Source of the DNA: CAIMZW01 sp037133095
Lineage (GTDB): Bacteria; Actinomycetota; Actinomycetes; Nanopelagicales; Nanopelagicaceae
NCBI GenBank assembly: GCA_037133095.1
Contig: JBAXOT010000016.1
Span: 1-39,127, forward strand
Direction: 5' to 3'
DNA length: 39,127 nt
Shown: positions 6,526 to 14,987 of the stretch, piece by piece
Numbering within the stretch: position 1 is the stretch's first letter
How the letters are laid out: the number at the start of each line of letters is the position of its first letter
Position numbers and translations under genes: made by a program
Notes under the pieces: model-generated
Database searches by the model: none
Told to the model about the DNA's origin: nothing
Seen by the model: the letters and a program-made list of their open reading frames with translations, nothing else

Positions 6526-7953
6526 TTAAGCCTTTGCTAATTCTGCGGCACGGCGTTCGACATCTTCTAGGCCACCGCACATAAAGAACGCCTGCTCTGG
6601 AACATGGTCGTACTTTCCGTCAGCAAGGGCTTCGAAAGCTTCGATGGTCTCGGACAACGGAACGAAGGAACCTTCGATACCAGTGAAGACCTTTGCAACG
6701 AAGGTGTTCTGGGAGAGGAAGCGCTGAATTCGACGAGCGCGACCAACCAAGATTCGGTCATCTTCTGAAAGTTCATCGATACCCAAAATGGCGATGATGT
6801 CTTGCAGATCCTTGTAGCGCTGGAGGATTTGTTTGATTCGGTTAGCAACGCGGAAGTGGTGCTCGCCGATATAGCGAGGATCCAAAATACGTGAAGTTGA
6901 GTCAAGTGGATCCACGGCTGGATAGATGCCTAGTTCAGAGATTGGACGCGAAAGAACAGTGGTCGCATCCAAGTGAGCAAAGGTGGTGTGTGGGGCTGGG
7001 TCGGTGATGTCATCGGCAGGAACATAAATTGCCTGCATCGAGGTAATCGAGTGACCACGGGTTGAAGTAATGCGCTCTTGCAACTGGCCCATTTCATCGG
7101 CAAGGGTTGGCTGGTAACCAACAGCAGATGGCATACGGCCGAGAAGTGTTGATACTTCAGAACCGGCTTGAGTAAAGCGGAAAATGTTGTCGATGAAGAG
7201 CAGAACGTCCTGCTTTTGAACATCGCGGAAATATTCCGCCATGGTCAGCGCAGAAAGTGCCACGCGAAGACGAGTCCCTGGTGGCTCATCCATCTGGCCG
7301 AAGACCAATGCGGTCTTATTGATAACGCCAGTTTCGGTCATTTCCAAGAAAAGGTCGTTACCTTCACGGGTACGCTCACCAACGCCGGCGAATACTGAAA
7401 CACCACCGAAGTTTTCTGCCACGCGATAAATCATTTCTTGAATGAGAACAGTTTTACCAACACCTGCACCACCAAAGAGACCGATCTTTCCGCCCTTGAC
7501 ATATGGAGTCAGCAGGTCGATAACCTTGATGCCAGTTTCAAACATCTCGGTCTTCGACTCGAGTTGGTCGAAGGCTGGGGCGGTACGGTGAATTGGCCAA
7601 CGCTCTTTAATATCTAGTGACGAAGTAGGAACGTCGAGTGACTCGCCCAAGGTGTTGAAGACATGGCCCTTAGTCACATCGCCAACTGGAACGCTGATAG
7701 GTGCGCCAGTATCCGAGACCGCAGAACCGCGGACCATTCCATCCGTTGGCTGCATCGAGATCGCGCGGACCAGGTTGTCGCCAATGTGCTGGGCAACTTC
7801 CAACGTCAACATACGACTCTGACCGGCTAGGTCAACATCAACATGAAGGGCGTTAAAGATTGCTGGCATGGCATCCGCCGGGAATTCAATATCCACGACC
7901 GGACCAATAACGCGTGCGACGCGGCCAGTTCCTTGAGTTGATTGAGACATCAT
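6526..7953 (-). CDS. atpD: ATP synthase beta subunit
   Basis: The 475-residue catalytic subunit of F1. Walker A GGAGVGKT at 161-168, followed by the GERTREGND loop carrying the catalytic Glu, the DNIFRFTQAGSEVS Walker B/arginine region, and the ALTMAEYFRD block of family members. Normal length. The start is ATGATG, with the atpG TGA stop embedded in it, so translation is probably coupled; either ATG could be used. Confidence 0.98.
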   Translation of the reverse strand: MMSQSTQGTGRVARVIGPVVDIEFPADAMPAIFNALHVDVDLAGQSRMLTLEVAQHIGDNLVRAISMQPTDGMVRGSAVSDTGAPISVPVGDVTKGHVFNTLGESLDVPTSSLDIKERWPIHRTAPAFDQLESKTEMFETGIKVIDLLTPYVKGGKIGLFGGAGVGKTVLIQEMIYRVAENFGGVSVFAGVGERTREGNDLFLEMTETGVINKTALVFGQMDEPPGTRLRVALSALTMAEYFRDVQKQDVLLFIDNIFRFTQAGSEVSTLLGRMPSAVGYQPTLADEMGQLQERITSTRGHSITSMQAIYVPADDITDPAPHTTFAHLDATTVLSRPISELGIYPAVDPLDSTSRILDPRYIGEHHFRVANRIKQILQRYKDLQDIIAILGIDELSEDDRILVGRARRIQRFLSQNTFVAKVFTGIEGSFVPLSETIEAFEALADGKYDHVPEQAFFMCGGLEDVERRAAELAKA

Positions 7954-8858
7954 TCGCTCCCTGCGCTAGCTGAGGCGAGCGCATCTGCGCCGCCGACGAT
8001 TTCACTGATCTCTTGAGTAATTTCGGCTTGACGAGCCGCATTGGCAAGACGGGTTAAAGATTTGATCAATTCATCAGCATTGTCAGTTGCTGACTTCATG
8101 GCCCGACGACGCGCAGCATGTTCTGATGCAGCCGACTGGAGCATGGCATTGAAAACTCGAGCTTCGACATAACGAGGCAAAAGTGCGCTGAGCACTTCGC
8201 CTGCGGTGGGTTCGAATTCATACATGGGCAGCAGGCCAGCCGGCACTTGAGTCTCAACAACCTCTAAAGGCAACATCCGAACTGCCTCAGGAGTTTGGGT
8301 CATCATCGACATGAACTGGGTATAAACGATATGAAGTTCATCAACGCCAGAGGCATCAACTGAAGAATCTGCGAGAAAGGCAGAAATCAAGGAGTCTGAA
8401 ATCTCTTTGGCATGCGCATAAGTTGGATTATCTGAAAAGCCAGTCCAAGAATTAGCGATTGGTCGGCTGCGAAAGCGGTAATAGTTCACTGCTTTGCGTC
8501 CCACCAAAAAGGCGCTCACCTCTAGGCCACGTTCTTTCAAGAGTGCGACTAACTGATCGCCTTCCTTGATTGCAGCATTGGAATAGGCACCAGCCATACC
8601 GCGGTCCGCGGTGATAATGAGAACAGCCGCGCGCTTTGGATTTTCATGCGGTGTAGTCAGTGGGTGATTGGTATTCGAGAACGAGGCAACCGCGGTGACG
8701 GCGCGAGTCAACTCCGTGGCATATGGCGAGGAAGCAGAAACGCGTTGTTGCGCCTTGACGATCCGAGAGGCAGAGATTAACTCCATCGCTTTCGTAATCT
8801 TCTTGGTCGCTTTAACAGAGCGCATGCGCCTGCGATAAATACGAAGTTGGGCACCCAT
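7950..8858 (-). CDS. atpG: ATP synthase gamma subunit
   Basis: The 302-residue central stalk subunit. N-terminal signature LRIYRRRMRSVKATKKITKAMELISASRI and C-terminal helix (about 255-295) form the coiled coil that rotates inside alpha3-beta3; the Rossmann-like middle domain (ITADRGMAGAYSNA) is intact. Start is 4 nt downstream of the atpA stop, and its stop overlaps the atpD start. Confidence 0.97.
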   Translation of the reverse strand: MGAQLRIYRRRMRSVKATKKITKAMELISASRIVKAQQRVSASSPYATELTRAVTAVASFSNTNHPLTTPHENPKRAAVLIITADRGMAGAYSNAAIKEGDQLVALLKERGLEVSAFLVGRKAVNYYRFRSRPIANSWTGFSDNPTYAHAKEISDSLISAFLADSSVDASGVDELHIVYTQFMSMMTQTPEAVRMLPLEVVETQVPAGLLPMYEFEPTAGEVLSALLPRYVEARVFNAMLQSAASEHAARRRAMKSATDNADELIKSLTRLANAARQAEITQEISEIVGGADALASASAGSE

Positions 8859-8862
8859 GTGA

Positions 8863-10503
8863 TTACTTCTTTACCGTCGGAACCTGACGAGTGATGTGCT
8901 CGCTATCTTCACCGGTGAGAGCCTCAGCAGGCGCTTCGTTAACTGGTGCAGCGCCGGTCGCGGTGAACTGCAGTTTGAAGGCGTTCACTGCCTCAACAAG
9001 TGCGGCAACAGTGTCATCGTTGAGTTCGCGAGTAGAAGTGATGACTTCGATAATCGCTGTGCGCTCACGAGCCAAGAAATCGAGGAACTCGGCTTCAAAT
9101 CGGCGAATGTCGGCGACGGGAATCGAGTCCATATTGCCAGTAGTACCCGCCCAGATAGAGGCGACTTCCTGGGCAACTGAATACGGTGAATATTGACCTT
9201 GCTTCAAAAGTTCCACCATGCGAGCGCCGCGCTCGAGTTGAGCCTTGGAGGCAGCGTCAAGGTCCGAACCGAAGGCTGCGAAGGCTTCCAATTCGCGATA
9301 CTGAGCCAAGTCCAAACGAAGTCGACCAGCGATCTTCTTCATTGCCTTTGTCTGAGCCGAACCACCAACGCGAGATACTGAAATACCTACGTTGATTGCT
9401 GGCCGAACACCTGCGTTGAATAGGTCGGTCTCGAGGAAGCACTGACCATCAGTAATGGAAATAACATTGGTAGGAATGAAGGCGGAGACGTCATTTCCCT
9501 TGGTTTCAATGATGGGCAAACCTGTCATGGAACCGCCACCGAGTTCATCGGAGAGCTTTGCGCAACGCTCCAGCAGACGAGAGTGTAAATAGAAGACATC
9601 GCCTGGGTATGCCTCGCGACCCGGTGGACGGCGAAGCAACAAGGAGACCGAGCGGTAAGCCTCGGCTTGCTTGGACAGATCATCAAAAACAATAAGAACG
9701 TGCTCGCCTTTGTACATCCAGTGCTGGCCAATGGCCGATCCGGTGTACGGCGCCAGATATTTAAAGCCGGCGGGGTCAGAGGCAGGAGAAGCAACGATCG
9801 TGGTGTATTCCATCGCGCCAGCTTCTTCCAGAGCGCCCTTAACTGAGGCGATGGTAGATCCCTTTTGACCAATTGCAACGTAAATACACTTCACTTGCTT
9901 CTTTGGATCGCCAGACTTCCAGTTGTCCTTCTGGTTAATGATTGTGTCGATGGCAATTGCGGTCTTGCCGGTCTGACGGTCGCCAATGATCAACTGACGT
10001 TGGCCACGGCCAATCGCGGTCATGGCATCGATTGCTTTAATACCTGTTGCGAGCGGTTCCTTAACGGGTTGGCGTTGCACAACCGAAGGTGCCTGCAATT
10101 CCAACGCACGACTGGCTTCGGCAACGATTTCGCCTTTGCCGTCGATGGGGCGACCCAGTGGATCAACGACGCGACCTAAGAAGCCATCGCCGACTGGAAC
10201 GGAGAGGATCTCGCCGGTTCGACGAACGGTGGTGCCTTCTTCGATGCCAGTGAACTCACCAAGAATAACTACACCAATTTCACGGACGTCGAGATTCAGC
10301 GCGAGACCTAAAGTTCCATTTTCGAACTTGAGCAGTTCGTTGGTCATCGTTGAAGGCAAGCCTTCAATACGAGCGATGCCATCCCCGGCTTCGGTCACAG
10401 TGCCGATCTCGTCTCGAGCCGCAGCACCCGGGTTGTAGGAGGCAACGTGCTTTGCCAGCGCGTCGCGAATCTCCTCGGGTCGGATCGTGAGTTCCGCCAT
10501 CAT
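8863..10503 (-). CDS. atpA: ATP synthase alpha subunit
   Basis: The 546-residue non-catalytic nucleotide-binding subunit of F1. Walker A GDRQTGKT at 174-181, the conserved PGREAYPGDVFYLHSRLLER block and the C-terminal helical domain are all present. A C-terminal extension of about 30 residues, rich in Ala/Glu/Pro, goes beyond the E. coli protein, as in mycobacteria and other actinobacteria. It starts MMAEL, with AGAGGGAG-like purines just upstream acting as a ribosome site. 52 bp separate it from atpH. Confidence 0.98.
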   Translation of the reverse strand: MMAELTIRPEEIRDALAKHVASYNPGAAARDEIGTVTEAGDGIARIEGLPSTMTNELLKFENGTLGLALNLDVREIGVVILGEFTGIEEGTTVRRTGEILSVPVGDGFLGRVVDPLGRPIDGKGEIVAEASRALELQAPSVVQRQPVKEPLATGIKAIDAMTAIGRGQRQLIIGDRQTGKTAIAIDTIINQKDNWKSGDPKKQVKCIYVAIGQKGSTIASVKGALEEAGAMEYTTIVASPASDPAGFKYLAPYTGSAIGQHWMYKGEHVLIVFDDLSKQAEAYRSVSLLLRRPPGREAYPGDVFYLHSRLLERCAKLSDELGGGSMTGLPIIETKGNDVSAFIPTNVISITDGQCFLETDLFNAGVRPAINVGISVSRVGGSAQTKAMKKIAGRLRLDLAQYRELEAFAAFGSDLDAASKAQLERGARMVELLKQGQYSPYSVAQEVASIWAGTTGNMDSIPVADIRRFEAEFLDFLARERTAIIEVITSTRELNDDTVAALVEAVNAFKLQFTATGAAPVNEAPAEALTGEDSEHITRQVPTVKK

Positions 10504-10555
10504 CTTCTCCCTCTAACTAAGTGAACTACTGGTAAAAAACTTTTTGAACGGGTCG

Positions 10556-11389
10556 TTACTTTTGTGCCACGAGCGCACGGCTCGCCTCTGCTAAACGATT
10601 GGCGATTGTGCCGTCGATAATTTCGTCGGCAAATCGAATAACAATTCCACCGAGAACCGAGGAATCAATTTCCGAGTTAACGTGAACTGGCTGACCGATC
10701 TTGATTGCCAGGGTAGATACCAATTTCTCGCGCTGGGTCGCTGAAAGTGCGACGGCCGAGCGAACATGAGCAGTGACGCGATCACGTCGAGCAGCGACGG
10801 CGTGCGTATAGGCGGCCAGAGTTTGCTCGATGCTGCGGCCGCGAACCCCAGCTACGAGTGCGGTCAAGAGGGCAACGGTGGAACTGCTAGCAGTTTTCGA
10901 AAAAATGTCTCGAATCAACGCTTGCTTGTGCTCAATCTCATCGCTCTGATTGCTGAGCGCCTGGCGAAGATCGCCATTGGCCAAGAGAATTCGTGAGAAC
11001 TCAAAGATCTCATCCTGAACTCGATCAAGCTCATTATTGAGGTTTGCACTACTGGCCTGGGCTTCAACGGCGATCTGCTCGATCGCATCGGCAAACTCCC
11101 CTGGTGAAGACCATCGTGATGCGGTCGCCGCATCCACCAAGGAAAGTGCGGTTTTTCCTATTACTTTGGCGAAGATATCTGCATTGAGGCTCGCCTTGGA
11201 CTGCGCATCGCGAGATGGGTCGGTCAAGGCACGGCGCAGGCTGACTGAAGAGCTCAGCGCAGTCAACACCGTAAAGAGGTCAGCAGATACGGTGGCGCAG
11301 TCGACAGCCGAGAGCCCCTTGAGGCTCTCATCGAGCGTGCCTCGAAGGCGCGCTAGAGATTGACGACTACTGCCACCCAAAATAATCAT
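10556..11389 (-). CDS. atpH: ATP synthase delta subunit (long actinobacterial form)
   Basis: A 277-residue peripheral stalk subunit, about 100 residues longer than the E. coli delta. The extra N-terminal half is usual in actinobacteria. The C-terminal part has the OSCP signature (ALSATQREKLVSTL, then a block ending SVLGGIVIRFADEIIDGTI). In mycobacteria this subunit is fused to a second b-like segment; here it is separate from atpF, and the ATG overlaps the atpF stop by one base. Confidence 0.95.
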   Translation of the reverse strand: MIILGGSSRQSLARLRGTLDESLKGLSAVDCATVSADLFTVLTALSSSVSLRRALTDPSRDAQSKASLNADIFAKVIGKTALSLVDAATASRWSSPGEFADAIEQIAVEAQASSANLNNELDRVQDEIFEFSRILLANGDLRQALSNQSDEIEHKQALIRDIFSKTASSSTVALLTALVAGVRGRSIEQTLAAYTHAVAARRDRVTAHVRSAVALSATQREKLVSTLAIKIGQPVHVNSEIDSSVLGGIVIRFADEIIDGTIANRLAEASRALVAQK

Positions 11390-11916
11390 TACTTGCTCTT
11401 CTCCAAGTCTTCCAAGAAGCGATCGACAATTCGTGACTGTCGAACCTGGTCATCTAAAGCTTCTCCAACAATCTTGGATGCGAGTTGCGTTGCGAGCGCG
11501 CCAACTTCATTGCGAAGTGAGGTGATTGCTTGTTGACGTTCAGCTTCAATCGAGGAATGAGCTGCGGCGACAATTCGAGCAGCCTCTTCTTGGGCTTTGC
11601 CCCGAAGATCTTCAAGAATTGCGGCACCTTGAACGCGAGATTCTTCACGAATCTTCTGGGCCTCACCACGGGCTTCATTAAGTGCTGCGGTGTATTGAAT
11701 CAGCGCTTGTTGAGCTTCCTGCTGTGCTCGTTCGGCCTTTTCCATGCCACCTTGAATGGCTTCGGTGCGAGCGGCAAATGCTTTTTCAAACATCGGTACA
11801 ACCCGCGATCGAAGCACCATGAACAGAAGTGAGAAGGCGACGAAGCCAACAATCAACTCTGCTACATGTGGCACAAGCGGATTGGTTGTTGCCTCCGCTG
11901 CAATGATGCGAACCAT
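11389..11916 (-). CDS. atpF: ATP synthase b subunit
   Basis: A 175-residue Fo stator subunit. One transmembrane helix (about 18-38, VAELIVGFVAFSLLFMVL) is followed by a long charged, Ala/Glu/Gln-rich helix (about 45-165) that forms the dimeric peripheral stalk. Start ATG at 11916, 15 bp after atpE. Length fits the family. Confidence 0.95.
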   Translation of the reverse strand: MVRIIAAEATTNPLVPHVAELIVGFVAFSLLFMVLRSRVVPMFEKAFAARTEAIQGGMEKAERAQQEAQQALIQYTAALNEARGEAQKIREESRVQGAAILEDLRGKAQEEAARIVAAAHSSIEAERQQAITSLRNEVGALATQLASKIVGEALDDQVRQSRIVDRFLEDLEKSK

Positions 11917-11931
11917 GTGAGTTCCTTTAGA

Positions 11932-12135
11932 TTAGAGAACGAATGCGAGAACGAGACCGAAGAGAGCCAAAGCTTCTGCCAAGGCAAAGCCGAGGAATGC
12001 GATTGGCTGCAGAACGCTGCGTGCTTCAGGTTGACGAGCTACACCGCTGATGTACGCGGCGAAGATCATTCCGGTTGCAATTGCAGGTCCGATTGCAGAT
12101 AGGCCATAACCGACCAGGTTGAGTGTGCCTTTCAT
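11932..12135 (-). CDS. atpE: ATP synthase c subunit
   Basis: A 67-residue hairpin of two transmembrane helices joined by the polar loop ARQPEA. The ion-carrying carboxylate is Glu54 in LGFALAEALALFGLV, a proton-type environment. The first helix has the Gly/Ala motif GLSAIGPAIATG. It is made in about ten copies per complex, so its translation must exceed that of its neighbours; the 78-bp leader upstream is the second largest gap in the atp core and contains palindromes. Confidence 0.97.
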   Translation of the reverse strand: MKGTLNLVGYGLSAIGPAIATGMIFAAYISGVARQPEARSVLQPIAFLGFALAEALALFGLVLAFVL

Positions 12136-12167
12136 CTTTGTTGCCTTTCCCTTATATGTTGTACTGA

Positions 12168-12190
12168 TTAGCGAAGCGCTAACTAGTTAG
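12168..12190 (-). promoter_or_regulatory. Overlapping palindromes in the atpB-atpE spacer
   Basis: A 6-bp inverted repeat with a 3-nt loop (TTAGCG/CGCTAA, 12168-12182) overlaps the perfect 12-bp palindrome CTAACTAGTTAG (12179-12190). The two share bases and could form alternative RNA stems about 30-55 nt upstream of the atpE start. A role in setting c-subunit expression or mRNA processing is inference. Confidence 0.4.
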
Positions 12191-12213
12191 TTCGTAAAAC
12201 TTTTCCGGTTGAG

Positions 12214-12996
12214 CTAATGCTCATCCGATAGTGCTCCTGCGATGTACAGCGCAGTTAAAAGCGTAAAAATGTAAGCCTGAAGACATTGAACGAGGAACTC
12301 AAAGAATGTCATGCCAATTCCGAACGCAAACGAGAACGGCGCGATGAGTTTCAACCCGATGACACCGCGGATTAAGTGATCGCCACCCATGATGAAGACC
12401 AACAGCAACAGGTGACCGGCGAACATGTTTGCGAATAGACGCAAAGAAAGAGTCAGCGGCCGAACCAAGAAGAAGGTCGCAACTTCAATAGGGGTCAACA
12501 GGATGTATACAAGCTTTGGCACTCCTGGCATAAATGCGATGCCCTTGAGGTAAGTGCCGAGACCTTGTTTACGAATTCCCACCCAGTGAAAAATAACGAA
12601 GGTGAAAAGCGCCAAGACGTAAGGAAAGCTGACATGCGACATGGACGGAAATTGCAGCAATGGCACAATTCCAAAGACGTTGTTGGTCAAGATAAAAGTA
12701 AAGAGAGTAAAAAGGAAGGGGACGAATCGCATGAACTCGTGGCCAATGATCTCTTCGCCCAAATCCTTCCGAACGAAGGAGTAGATCGACTCACCTGCGA
12801 ACTGAAGTTTGCTTGGAACGACGAGGGCTTTACGCGAAGCGGCCAGGAAAAACACTGAAATCACGACGACGGAAAGGACCACTAAGAAAATTGGTTTGGT
12901 GGTGTATGGATTGTGCCCAATGACTGGTGGGAGGTTGAAGTCTGAAGTGCTAGGAGGGACAAAGCCTCCGCCACTGCCATACTGGAACGAGCGCAC
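12214..12996 (-). CDS. atpB: ATP synthase a subunit
   Basis: A 260-residue Fo subunit with five to six membrane helices that forms the proton half-channels. The essential arginine is Arg186 in LTLSLRLFANMFAGH. The start is GTG at 12996, supported by CAGGAG five to six bases upstream; no ATG gives a full-length product. It is the first gene of the structural atp set, after a 124-bp gap that may hold a promoter. Confidence 0.95.
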   Translation of the reverse strand: MRSFQYGSGGGFVPPSTSDFNLPPVIGHNPYTTKPIFLVVLSVVVISVFFLAASRKALVVPSKLQFAGESIYSFVRKDLGEEIIGHEFMRFVPFLFTLFTFILTNNVFGIVPLLQFPSMSHVSFPYVLALFTFVIFHWVGIRKQGLGTYLKGIAFMPGVPKLVYILLTPIEVATFFLVRPLTLSLRLFANMFAGHLLLLVFIMGGDHLIRGVIGLKLIAPFSFAFGIGMTFFEFLVQCLQAYIFTLLTALYIAGALSDEH

Positions 12997-13081
12997 TCAC
13001 ACTCCTGGTCAACATTGAGAAGAAATTGGGAAGACGGCGCAACCTTATTAGTTTCTTGGCAAATTCCCAAAATCAAAGCGT

Positions 13082-13110
13082 GTGAAGTTGGTTATCCACT
13101 ATCACTTCAC
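13082..13110 (-). other. Inverted repeat upstream of atpB
   Basis: Seven-base arms GTGAAGT/ACTTCAC separated by 15 nt, inside the 124-bp gap between atpZ and atpB. No T-run follows, so a Rho-independent terminator is unlikely; an operator or a leader stem is possible. Confidence 0.35.
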
Positions 13111-13120
13111 CCTGGTATCG

Positions 13121-13306
13121 CTATTTACGACCGAAGCGCAACCAAACTAAATAGAGCGACGCTCCGCCGCCTAATAGCAGGCCAATGAGTAGGAAGAAAT
13201 GCGTGCCCAGCCATTTGTCGATTCCGTAGCCGATTCCACCCCAGATAAGCAGACCTGAGATGAGATAGCCAAAAATCGACCAGAGCGCGCCTTCTTCTCC
13301 TGCCAT
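13121..13306 (-). CDS. AtpZ/AtpI-like small membrane protein
   Basis: A 61-residue protein with two hydrophobic helices around the conserved GGIGYGIDKWLGTHFFLLIGLLLG segment, typical of the AtpZ/'F0F1-ATPase subunit' family that accompanies ATP synthase operons and is thought to assist Fo assembly or magnesium uptake. A strong purine stretch (AGGGGGAG) lies just before the ATG. It lies between the 141-residue AtpI-like protein and atpB. Confidence 0.8.
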   Translation of the reverse strand: MAGEEGALWSIFGYLISGLLIWGGIGYGIDKWLGTHFFLLIGLLLGGGASLYLVWLRFGRK

Positions 13307-13399
13307 CTCTCCCCCTAAAACTTGCGCACTGGAAAACGGAGCGCGCTTGAAGGCTCAAGATTACTTGTCAAACCCGCCTAAGCGTAATTACCTGCCGGC

Positions 13400-13825
13400 T
13401 TACTTGGCTGGGGGTAGAGGCAACTGCGGTTTAAGGCGTAAAAAGGCTCTTATTTCCCCGCCCAGCCAAACGGCGGTGATCGTTAGGGCGCTCACAGCAA
13501 AACTGATCCGGTCCACATCGGCCTTATTAGTGGTTTTTGTGACGATAAGAAGAAAAGCGCCCATCAAAATAACCTTGGCAAAGTAAGAGAACATGGCCAA
13601 GGCCATCGTCGCCATGGGATCCAAGTCTTTTGTGACTCGAGAGACCAGTAAATGGACCGAGAAAAAGAGAATCACGGTAAAACCGGCCAAGAGCGAACCC
13701 CAGAAACCGGAATTACCCCGAAAAAAGCTGCAACCGACGATCAAAAGCAAGGCAACGACCGAAGCCGGTATCACGGCGCCCTTCCAAAGCGAAGTATCGC
13801 CTTCCAGCGCAGATTTCTTACTCAT
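13400..13825 (-). CDS. atpI: AtpI-like four-helix membrane protein
   Basis: A 141-residue protein with four predicted membrane helices (roughly 18-35, 40-58, 75-97 and 105-125), the topology of AtpI, an Fo-assembly factor. Sequence conservation in this family is weak, so the call leans on position: downstream of wecA (ATGA overlap) and upstream of atpZ and atpB, as in other actinobacteria. Confidence 0.75.
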   Translation of the reverse strand: MSKKSALEGDTSLWKGAVIPASVVALLLIVGCSFFRGNSGFWGSLLAGFTVILFFSVHLLVSRVTKDLDPMATMALAMFSYFAKVILMGAFLLIVTKTTNKADVDRISFAVSALTITAVWLGGEIRAFLRLKPQLPLPPAK

Positions 13826-14940
13826 CTTCGAACCTCAGTTTTCTTGTCATCTGGCGCATTACGACGTGCGCGCGAGTAGGTCCAACCGATAACCCCCAAA
13901 GAGGAGAGCAGAATGGCGATGCCCGTCACCAAGGCCACCCACAGCGGCAAGAAGGCGGCGACCACGGTAGGCACGGCGAACATTGCGGTCCACAAATAAA
14001 GAATGACGGTCGTCTGCCGTTGGCTTGACCCTAGATCGAGGATTCGATGGTGCAAGTGCTCGCGATCGGCCGAAAAAGGCGAACGCCCAGCCAACAATCG
14101 TCGAACAATGGCCATACCTAAGTCGATCAGTGGAATTGCCAGTACCGTGAACGGCAGGAGCAGCGGCAAGAGCGTGGAGCTTGATTGCTGATTCGTAATC
14201 GCATTCGCATCTATCTGACCCGTGAGGGTAATTGCGGCCGAAGAGAGCAATAAGCCCAGCAACATCGCTCCGGAATCTCCCATAAAAATCTTGGCTGGAT
14301 GAAAATTGTGAGGCAGAAAACCGATACACATTCCAACTACCACTGCCGTTACGAGCGAAGGCGCCCCGGCTCGGTTGAAGCCATTCACTACAGCCAAGAG
14401 ATACGAAAACCCGAAGAAACAACTGGCACAAATAGCAACGATTCCTGTGGCTAAGCCATCTAAGCCATCGACAAAATTCACCGCATTGATTACTACCATG
14501 ACAAAGAGGACCGTAAGGAGTTGGCCAATGTTCGCTGGCAAGGTCAAGATGCCATTAATCGGCAACCAGAGAATTTGTACGCCATGGATGAGCAAGATGC
14601 CCGCGGCGAGCGCCTGACCCGCGAACTTAGTCAGCGCATCAAGGTCGTAACGATCATCCAGCATTCCTAAAATCATGATGAAGGTGCCAGCCAAGAAAAT
14701 TCCGGTTGCTTCTCGGCCAAAAGATTTTCCTACTAAGGGCAAGTGAGAGACTGTTAAAAAGGTAATGGACATGGCGATCCACATGGAGAGGCCGCCCCAC
14801 CGAGGCGTGATGGTGGTGTGCATGTCACGCGAACGTAAATCGATATAAGCCCCGGCTGCCATGGCGACTTTTCGAACCATGGGTGTAATGAGAAAGCAGA
14901 GCGTCGCTGCCAAACTTGCGGTCAGTAAATACTCACGCAT
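13822..14940 (-). CDS. wecA: Polyprenyl-phosphate GlcNAc-1-phosphate transferase (WecA/MraY family)
   Basis: A 372-residue polytopic enzyme (about ten or eleven helices) that moves a sugar-1-phosphate from a UDP-sugar to a polyprenyl phosphate. Catalytic motifs are DDR (95-97), NAVNFVDGLDG (152-162), FMGDSGAML and the C-terminal HLHHR. The WecA/TagO subgroup and the position upstream of the atp operon match mycobacterial Rv1302, which starts arabinogalactan linker synthesis; the acceptor pathway here (teichoic acid, arabinogalactan or other) cannot be read from the gene. No Shine-Dalgarno is obvious before the ATG. Confidence 0.92.
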   Translation of the reverse strand: MREYLLTASLAATLCFLITPMVRKVAMAAGAYIDLRSRDMHTTITPRWGGLSMWIAMSITFLTVSHLPLVGKSFGREATGIFLAGTFIMILGMLDDRYDLDALTKFAGQALAAGILLIHGVQILWLPINGILTLPANIGQLLTVLFVMVVINAVNFVDGLDGLATGIVAICASCFFGFSYLLAVVNGFNRAGAPSLVTAVVVGMCIGFLPHNFHPAKIFMGDSGAMLLGLLLSSAAITLTGQIDANAITNQQSSSTLLPLLLPFTVLAIPLIDLGMAIVRRLLAGRSPFSADREHLHHRILDLGSSQRQTTVILYLWTAMFAVPTVVAAFLPLWVALVTGIAILLSSLGVIGWTYSRARRNAPDDKKTEVRR

Positions 14941-14987
14941 CTTTTTTGACTGCTCTCACGAAAGGTCCCTTAATTTCTTGATTGTGT

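Noticed and set aside
7168..7429. Open frames antisense to atpD, atpA and glyA
   Set aside because: All lie opposite strongly conserved coding sequence, have no start signals and match nothing recognisable.
13366..13371. TTGACA on the minus strand as -35 of an atp promoter
   Set aside because: It matches the consensus, but no acceptable -10 lies 16-18 bp downstream (AAGCGC region).
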